From Zymomonas mobilis (lineage in GTDB: Bacteria; Pseudomonadota; Alphaproteobacteria; Sphingomonadales; Sphingomonadaceae), in NCBI RefSeq assembly GCF_006715975.1, contig NZ_VFOF01000001.1:258001-322000 (forward strand): 64,000 nt of DNA, given 5' to 3'. Position 1 is the stretch's first letter. Each line of letters begins with the position of its first letter. A model generated the notes under the pieces. That model made no database searches. It saw only the letters and a program-made list of their open reading frames with translations, and had not been told where the DNA came from. The position numbers and the translations under genes were made by a program. Of this stretch, positions 59,033 through 64,000 are shown in pieces.

Positions 59033-59731
59033 ATGAAAATAGCTGTCTATCTGAACGACAAAGATGAAGTGGCTACTTTTCGGGAAAAAGGCTCTGTCAG
59101 GTTATATGAATCTTCAGATGGAAGATGGCGAGCTGAAAAAGAAATTCCCTTTTCTCTGGTCGGTGTCACCACATTAGGGGGTATTCGACAAGCCTTATTA
59201 GACCTTGTGCCAAAGCTTGAAGATTGCACGACGTTTCTTTCCGGCGATATCAACGGCATTGCCTATGTTTTTTTACGGGATGAACTGGGATTTTCTATCT
59301 GGAAATCAGAAGGTTCGCTGGAAGAGCAAATCAATATTGTCGCGCAAAAAGAGAAAGAAGCGCGCGCGATTGCAAAATTGAAGGGTGACTGTTCAAAAGG
59401 TTGCTGTTCAACGGGAAAAAAGAAACATAGCGATGCGGAAAAAAGTGAATGTCCGCCCGATATGACGCCGTTTTTGGTAAAAACAAATGATAAGGGTGAT
59501 TATACCCTGAGCCTGATTGAAGTGATGAAGCAGAATCCTTCGCTTAATTCGCGCGAAATATTGATTCCGATTATGGAAGATTTTCCTTTTAGAAAGTTAG
59601 AAATTCTTTGTGACCATCTGCCGAAATGGTTCACCCGAAAAACGGATGATCTCCATTTAAAAGCTGAAATCGAGACCTCTGAGCGGTTGGAAACGGGTGT
59701 AAAAGCTACGCTGATACATGCCCCAGCCTGA
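59033..59731 (+). CDS. anfO: Iron-only nitrogenase accessory protein AnfO
   Basis: 232-aa AnfO-family protein. ATG 59033 is preferred, with AAGAGG 5 nt upstream; ATG 59030 is too close. The N-terminal domain has the family pattern KIAVYLNDKDEVATFREKGS, GIRQALLDLVPKLEDC, NGIAYVFLRDELGFSIWKSEG and LEEQINIV. The middle has a Cys cluster (GDCSKGCCSTGKKK, then SECPPDM), possibly metal-binding. The C-terminal part (FLVKTNDKGDYTLSLIEVM, PIMEDFPFRKLEILCDHLP) is a second domain. AnfO is known to accompany anfHDGK and to be needed for full activity, but its biochemical role is unresolved. Confidence 0.88.
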   Translation: MKIAVYLNDKDEVATFREKGSVRLYESSDGRWRAEKEIPFSLVGVTTLGGIRQALLDLVPKLEDCTTFLSGDINGIAYVFLRDELGFSIWKSEGSLEEQINIVAQKEKEARAIAKLKGDCSKGCCSTGKKKHSDAEKSECPPDMTPFLVKTNDKGDYTLSLIEVMKQNPSLNSREILIPIMEDFPFRKLEILCDHLPKWFTRKTDDLHLKAEIETSERLETGVKATLIHAPA

Positions 59732-59785
59732 GTAAAAACTGACTGGTTCTGAATACGCTTTCGCATAACGCAAAAAGGACAGACG

Positions 59786-60328
59786 ATGGCTCCCAGACAA
59801 AAGAAACCGGATATGCTGTATTTTGCCTATGGCGCGAATATGAATACAGAGCGGAATTGTCATAAGGCAAAAATTCTGACGGTCGCCCGATTACCAGATC
59901 ATAAGTTATCTTTTTATGCGCATTCCGATATCTGGGATGGCGGTGCCGAAACTTTAATACCGGCGGCCGGAGAAGATTTATGGGGCATCGTTTATAAACT
60001 GGCAGCGATGGATTCTGATGTTTTAGATATTCGTCAAAATGCCAAGCAAGATGGCACGGGAAGCTATTTTCATACCCCTGAAGATGTGATGGGGATTGAT
60101 GGTCAGATTTATTCTGTTCTGGTCTATAAAAAGGCGGCGTTAGGTAATGCGGAACAGCCCAGCGATGAGCAAATGGCTGATATTATTGCCAGTGCAGAAA
60201 AGCATGGCTTACCTAGCGAATATATTGACGGCCTTAAAGAAATTACGACGAAGAAAGCCCGCTATCCGGTTCCAATGAAGGGCAGCATGGAAGACTTTTT
60301 GAAAAACTTTGTTCCTTGTGAGTGCTGA
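59786..60328 (+). CDS. Gamma-glutamylcyclotransferase-like protein of the anf cluster
   Basis: 180-aa protein with the GGCT fold signature YFAYGANMN (substrate loop) near residues 12-20 and the ARLPDHKLSFYAHSDIWDGGAETL block. LWGIVYKLAAMDSDVLDIRQ corresponds to the GVVY-Glu region, although the usual catalytic Glu (xE in LD..E) seems replaced within DVLDIRQN. The C-terminus ends VPCEC, a paired Cys. Codon style and strand match the anf genes and AAAGGA precedes its ATG, 54 bp after anfO. Other anf operons carry an extra gene (anfR) after anfO, and this may be its counterpart, which I cannot confirm from memory. Confidence 0.75.
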   Translation: MAPRQKKPDMLYFAYGANMNTERNCHKAKILTVARLPDHKLSFYAHSDIWDGGAETLIPAAGEDLWGIVYKLAAMDSDVLDIRQNAKQDGTGSYFHTPEDVMGIDGQIYSVLVYKKAALGNAEQPSDEQMADIIASAEKHGLPSEYIDGLKEITTKKARYPVPMKGSMEDFLKNFVPCEC

Positions 60329-60403
60329 TTGACTTTAAGGAGCAGGTTTATGGCTATATCAGGCCGCCGAAATATTGCCCCGATGGCCTGAATATGAGTT
60401 ATT

Positions 60404-60805
60404 TTACGAAGAGAGCGCCTCTAAAATATGGCAATCGGCTATCCTTCCGCCTTGGCAGGAATTGATCTGATGGCGAAGTTCTTTGGCTAGTTTGGTGAGA
60501 TCCTGAATTTTATGTTCGACGGCTTCTAAATGGCTGTGTGCCAATCGATCGACCTCGTTACAATCCTGATCTTGCTTTTCCGTTAGCGCGAGAAGTTCAC
60601 GGACATGATTTAAGGTGAAGCCCAATGATCGGCAGCGCCGAATGAACGTCAATCGCATCAAATGAGAGCGATTATAAAGGCGGTAATTCCCCTCTGTTCG
60701 AGGCGGTTCCGGCAAAAGACCGATGGATTCATAATAGCGAATAGTAACAATTTTAGTCTCGGTTTCTTTGGCCAGAGTACCAATGGTGAAATAATCCGCA
60801 TTCAT
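60404..60805 (-). CDS. MerR-family heavy-metal regulator (CadR/ZntR/PbrR type)
   Basis: 133-aa regulator. The N-terminal winged helix-turn-helix is FTIGTLAKETETKIVTIRYY and IGLLPEPPRTEGNYRLY, followed by RRCRSLGFTLNHVRELL. The dimerisation helix begins at C82 (QDQDCNEVDRLAHSHLEAVEHK, quoted in part). The metal-binding loop has C117 and C125 (SCQGGRIADCHILEAL). These three Cys match the ligand set of divalent soft-metal sensors (Zn/Cd/Pb). It is divergent from a cation-efflux gene with a MerR-type promoter between them, so it activates that gene in metal excess. Confidence 0.9.
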   Translation of the reverse strand: MNADYFTIGTLAKETETKIVTIRYYESIGLLPEPPRTEGNYRLYNRSHLMRLTFIRRCRSLGFTLNHVRELLALTEKQDQDCNEVDRLAHSHLEAVEHKIQDLTKLAKELRHQINSCQGGRIADCHILEALSS

Positions 60806-60808
60806 GGC

Positions 60809-60829
60809 TTGACCCTATAGTTACTATAG
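60809..60829 (+). promoter_or_regulatory. MerR-type operator/promoter of the cation-efflux gene
   Basis: -35 TTGACC (60809-60814) is directly followed by the dyad CTATAG-TTA-CTATAG (60815-60829). A 19-bp spacer from the -35 leads to CATCTT as -10. An overlong spacer with a dyad inside it is the hallmark of MerR-activated promoters. Confidence 0.8.
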
Positions 60830-60873
60830 CCCCCATCTTAGTCGTCTTATCATTTGATTGCACGAGGATCATC

Positions 60874-61506
60874 ATGGGTGTCAAATGCTGTGGTTGTGAG
60901 ACGATTTCGCCGACAACAAAGAAGATTCCTGTCGGTTATAAGAGAGTCTTGTGGAGTGTTTTAATCATCAATGCCGCTATGTTTTTAGCAGAGATAGCGG
61001 CCGGTATTTTATCAGGATCGGCTTCTTTGCAAGGCGATGCGCTCGATTTTCTGGGCGATAGTTTTAATTATGCCATTAGTCTTTTGGTGATCGGGTATTC
61101 TTTACGAGCCCGTGCCAAAGCTGCGCTTGTAAAAGGCTTAACAATGGGACTTTTGGGGCTATGGGTAATTGTTATTACCCTGTGGCATATTATCAGTGGG
61201 ACTCTGCCAGAAGCCCAAACAATGGGTATGGTCGGCGGCATAGCGCTTATCGCGAATGTGGTCTCATTTTTGTTATTATGGCGCTTTAGATCCGGCGATG
61301 CCAATATGCACTCTGCGTGGATTTGTTCTCGCAATGATGTGATTGGCAACTTCGCCGTTCTTTTGGCCGCTTTGGGGGTATTTAATATTGCCAAAGGTTG
61401 GCCTGATTATGCGGTGGCGGCCATTATGGCTATTCTTGCTTTGCAAGGGGCATGGATCAGTATTCGGATGGCTTTGGGTGAGTTACGATCACTGGCAAAG
61501 GCATAA
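60874..61506 (+). CDS. Cation diffusion facilitator-like metal efflux protein (short form)
   Basis: 210-aa inner-membrane protein with six predicted membrane segments, such as VLIINAAMFLAEIAAGIL, LLGLWVIVITLWHIISG and ALIANVVSFLLLW. Segment 2 has the metal-site Asp pair ALDFLGDSFNYA and segment 5 has SRNDVIGNFAVLL. The usual His of these sites is replaced by Asp/Asn, as in some CDF subgroups. The cytoplasmic C-terminal domain is missing, and the start has a Cys motif (KCCGCE). The product probably exports a divalent cation in exchange for protons. It is controlled by the divergent MerR regulator. Confidence 0.85.
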   Translation: MGVKCCGCETISPTTKKIPVGYKRVLWSVLIINAAMFLAEIAAGILSGSASLQGDALDFLGDSFNYAISLLVIGYSLRARAKAALVKGLTMGLLGLWVIVITLWHIISGTLPEAQTMGMVGGIALIANVVSFLLLWRFRSGDANMHSAWICSRNDVIGNFAVLLAALGVFNIAKGWPDYAVAAIMAILALQGAWISIRMALGELRSLAKA

Positions 61507-61516
61507 AATTTAGCGG

Positions 61517-62440
61517 TTATTTTTTGAGCCAGCCACGAGAGCGATACCAGATGGCGGTTTCATTGAGGCCTTCTTCAAGGACAATTTGCGGCTGCCAAAG
61601 CGAGGGCTGTGGCCGTAATGTGGGATTGATCACCCAGTCGGGATGGCAAAAATAGCGAACACGGTCTTGTGTCAGACGTGCTTTTTTACCGCGCAGCCAA
61701 ATTTCAGCATGTGAAGCAAAAGATAATAGCTTTTTGGGAAGGTGAACCACTCGCACGGATGGCCGACCGACTGCATGCCCCAAGACTTGGGCAAATTCAT
61801 TTTGGCTCCAGCCTTCTGGATGACCATCATCGACTTCGTAAAGTTGATGGCAGCTTGGCGCGCCAATTTTTGGATCCGCTAAGGTAAGAAGAAGGCGCGA
61901 TAAGTCATCGGCAGCGATAACAGACAACCGCCCTGCGGGAGGCATAAGCATTATCCCTCTTACCGCCATTCTGAACATTTCCAGCATTTCCTGATCGCCT
62001 GATCCATAGACGGCAGGAGGGCGGATAATTGTCCAATCGAGGCCAGAGGCTCTTACTTTTTCTTCTGATTGGGCTTTTGACCAGCCATAATCAGAAAGCT
62101 CGGATTCTCTTGCAGCTAAAGAAGAAACATGAATGAAGCGAGTGACACCGGCGTCTTTCGCGACTTCTAAAAGTTTTTCTGTCCCGGTGAGATTAATACG
62201 GGCAAAGGCTGCTCTGTCATCGGCCTTGATCGCGCCTGCCATATGGATAACTGCCTGACAGGAAGAAACCAGTCTTTTGAGGCTGTCTTCATCTTCAAGG
62301 CTACCTCTAATCCATTCGACCCCCGGCCTTGCCGGTTGTGGTCGTCGGGTTAAAGCCTTGATGCCAATACCGCGTCCAGCCGTATTATTGAAGACGTGGC
62401 CACCAATGAAGCCGGTTCCCCCCGTCAAGGCAATTTTCAT
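61517..62440 (-). CDS. NAD(P)-dependent epimerase/dehydratase (atypical SDR)
   Basis: 307-aa extended/atypical short-chain dehydrogenase. The Rossmann motif is ALTGGTGFIGGHV at residues 3-15, AVIHMAGAI is the cofactor strand, and the SSLAAR...YGWSKAQSE segment carries the Ser and YxxxK active-site residues. The substrate is not apparent; the C-terminal part is short. Members of this group include NDUFA9-like and sugar-nucleotide enzymes. It overlaps the proB stop by 4 bp (ATGA), so the two are translationally coupled. Confidence 0.85.
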   Translation of the reverse strand: MKIALTGGTGFIGGHVFNNTAGRGIGIKALTRRPQPARPGVEWIRGSLEDEDSLKRLVSSCQAVIHMAGAIKADDRAAFARINLTGTEKLLEVAKDAGVTRFIHVSSLAARESELSDYGWSKAQSEEKVRASGLDWTIIRPPAVYGSGDQEMLEMFRMAVRGIMLMPPAGRLSVIAADDLSRLLLTLADPKIGAPSCHQLYEVDDGHPEGWSQNEFAQVLGHAVGRPSVRVVHLPKKLLSFASHAEIWLRGKKARLTQDRVRYFCHPDWVINPTLRPQPSLWQPQIVLEEGLNETAIWYRSRGWLKK

Positions 62441-63642
62441 AGCATAACCATATGGTTGCGGTGGATAAGAGCGGTACGAGCCTCATACCCCAAAATTTCC
62501 ATAATCTCTTGTGACCGCTTGCCAGTGATTTTGGCAGAATCGTCGCTATCATATTCAATCAGCCCGCGGGCGATCAGATTATGATCTTGATCTAGAATAT
62601 CGACCACATCACCACGGTTGAATTTGCCTTCTATTGAGCAAACACCGGCCGGAAGCAGGCTATTCCCGTCGTTGAGAGCATCGACTGCCCCTTGGTCGAT
62701 ATAAACCTGCCCATGGGCGGTTAACCGTCCGGCGAGCCATGTTTTATGAGCAGAAGCACTCTCGTCAGCTGTAAACAAGGTGCCTGCGCCATCATTTAAA
62801 AACATGGTCAAAGGGGAAGGGCGCTTACCTGTGGTAATGGCCAGATTAACACCGGAATAAGTCGCGATACGCGCGGCCTCTACCTTGGAAGCCATACCGC
62901 CAGATCCCATCCCAGAAGCGGAATCGCTGCTGGCCATGGCTTCTGTGTCGTTATCAATATGTTCGACCTTATCAATCCGTTTGGCGTTGGGATCCTTCAT
63001 CGGATTGGCCGTATAAAGGCCATCAACGTCAGAAAACAGAATAACGCCCGAAGCGTGACTGGCTTGTCCAATACGAGCGGCTAAACGGTCATTATCGCCG
63101 AAACGAATTTCTGCGGTTGCAATCGAATCATTCTCATTGATAACAGGCACAACACCCAGTGAAAGAAGGCGGTCGAGCGTGGCTGACACATTCAGGTAAC
63201 GGCGGCGATCTTCAAGATCATCCAAGGTAAGCAGGATTTGAGAAGAATCGAGACTGCAAGCGCCCAATAATTCTGCCCAGCATTGGCTTAGCACAATTTG
63301 CCCGACAGAAGCCGAAGCCTGCGCATCTTCTAAAGACGCGCGGCCGCCCCGAGGCAGATTGAGCCGCCTTGCACCAAGCGCAATAGCACCGGAAGAAACA
63401 ACAATGATTTGCTGTCCCGCTTGATGGAGCTTGGCGATGTCATAGGCAACCGTTTGCAACCAATCACGTCGCACTTGACCCCGCTTATCAACAAGCAGAG
63501 ATGATCCGATTTTTATAACTAATCGCGGACAGTTTCCTGGCCGGAAAACCGCCCCGTTATTGTCAGCAGAGAGATTTTCTCCACTGATTATTTGGCAGGC
63601 GGATAAATCAGGGCGTGACTGTAGCGTTAGATCGGCGACCAT
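62437..63642 (-). CDS. proB: Glutamate 5-kinase
   Basis: 401-aa enzyme that phosphorylates glutamate in the first step of proline synthesis. The amino-acid kinase domain starts at RLVIKIGSSLLVDKRG (around residue 40), with IIVVSSGAIALGARRL, INENDSIATAEIRFGDND and ASGMGSGGMASKVEAARIA. A C-terminal PUA domain follows (PAGVCSIEGKFNRGDVV, IARGLIEYDSDD). The first 35-40 residues have no counterpart in typical ProB, so a later start is possible, although the annotated ATG overlaps the obgE end by 16 bp. The order obgE-proB is common in alphaproteobacteria. Confidence 0.94.
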   Translation of the reverse strand: MVADLTLQSRPDLSACQIISGENLSADNNGAVFRPGNCPRLVIKIGSSLLVDKRGQVRRDWLQTVAYDIAKLHQAGQQIIVVSSGAIALGARRLNLPRGGRASLEDAQASASVGQIVLSQCWAELLGACSLDSSQILLTLDDLEDRRRYLNVSATLDRLLSLGVVPVINENDSIATAEIRFGDNDRLAARIGQASHASGVILFSDVDGLYTANPMKDPNAKRIDKVEHIDNDTEAMASSDSASGMGSGGMASKVEAARIATYSGVNLAITTGKRPSPLTMFLNDGAGTLFTADESASAHKTWLAGRLTAHGQVYIDQGAVDALNDGNSLLPAGVCSIEGKFNRGDVVDILDQDHNLIARGLIEYDSDDSAKITGKRSQEIMEILGYEARTALIHRNHMVML

Positions 63643-64000
63643 ATCTTCTCCGTTTGAGCAGTGCTCTCTTGCGCTTTTTCCGTAGCGCGACCGGTCATTG
63701 TAACAAGCTGGTCAAGGATAGGGTCCAGACCTTCACCGGTAGCACCTGATAAAAGCATGGGTTTTTGTCCGCTTGCTTCTTCTAATGCTTTCGCTAGCTC
63801 GGCGCAGGTTTCTTCATCGACGCTGTCTATTTTATTCAGCGCCAAGATTTGCTGTTTTTCTTCTAAATCGGCACCGTATAAAACGAGTTCGTTTTGCACT
63901 TCCTGCCATGCCGCGACGGGATCTTCGCCAGAGGCATCCACAAGATGCAGCAAAATACGACAGCGTTCGATATGTCCCAAGAAACGGTCACCAATACCGA
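63627..64000 (-). CDS. obgE: GTPase ObgE/CgtA, C-terminal part (5' end outside window)
   Basis: C-terminal end of the Obg GTPase, which acts in 50S ribosome assembly and stress response. The frame remains open at base 64000 (…GDRFLGHIERC on the minus strand), so the Obg fold and the P-loop lie beyond the window. Visible are the G-domain ends: HLVDASGEDPVAAWQ, the G4 motif LALNKIDSVDEE and the G5 segment LLSGATGEGLDPIL. Its 3' end overlaps the proposed proB start by 16 bp. Confidence 0.9.
   Translation of the reverse strand, partial: GIGDRFLGHIERCRILLHLVDASGEDPVAAWQEVQNELVLYGADLEEKQQILALNKIDSVDEETCAELAKALEEASGQKPMLLSGATGEGLDPILDQLVTMTGRATEKAQESTAQTEKIWSPI

Overview
The window comes from an alphaproteobacterium and almost certainly from Zymomonas mobilis. 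The gap and pgk products match, from memory, the Z. mobilis enzymes. The order tkt-gap-pgk-fba, the AT-rich spacers and the alphaproteobacterial SOS box (GAAC-N7-GAAC) upstream of lexA all agree with this. I could not run a search, so strain identity is open.

Layout. 1-5.9 kb: the ruvB 3' end, then the Tol-Pal envelope operon ybgC-tolQ-tolR-tolA-tolB-pal, with tolA split into two overlapping frames. 5.9-10.3 kb: a decayed secreted micro-gene, a small membrane protein, and a glycerophosphodiesterase gene behind a TonB-dependent receptor that carries an in-frame stop. 10.5-12.6 kb: a TPP riboswitch and thiC. 12.6-15 kb: a likely 6S RNA next to zapA and two small conserved genes. 15-21 kb: central carbon genes tkt, gap, pgk and fba, with a 7-bp tandem repeat after pgk. 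21-30.4 kb: ispG, ahcY, ettA, a small lipoprotein, cysS, class II DAHP synthase and tRNA-Glu(CTC). 30.4-38.2 kb: a siderophore-type receptor with a His-rich N-terminus, a frameshifted L-serine dehydratase, an RpiR regulator, and a DsbA-like/M48 protease pair. 38.5-49.4 kb: rne with a structured leader, amidase, PBP1A, prfB, lexA, trpD and trpG.

49.4-61.5 kb is the accessory highlight. A chemoreceptor is followed by a sigma54 activator (AnfA-type, with an N-terminal C-X4-C pair), a -24/-12 promoter, and anfH-anfD-anfG-anfK-anfO plus a gamma-glutamylcyclotransferase-like gene. This is an iron-only (Mo- and V-independent) nitrogenase operon. AnfG identifies it as an alternative nitrogenase, and the cluster ligands of AnfD (C49, C75, C138, C257, H423) and AnfK (C20, C45, C104) are all in place. 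Cofactor genes such as nifB and nifV are not in the window and must lie elsewhere. A MerR/cation-efflux pair follows, then housekeeping genes again (epimerase, proB, obgE 5'-truncated by the window end).

Three genes appear broken or recoded by a single event: tolA (-1 at a T5 tract), a TonB receptor (one TAA) and sdaA (A6 where A7 would restore the frame). These are either real decay or recoding, or sequencing errors, and should be checked first.
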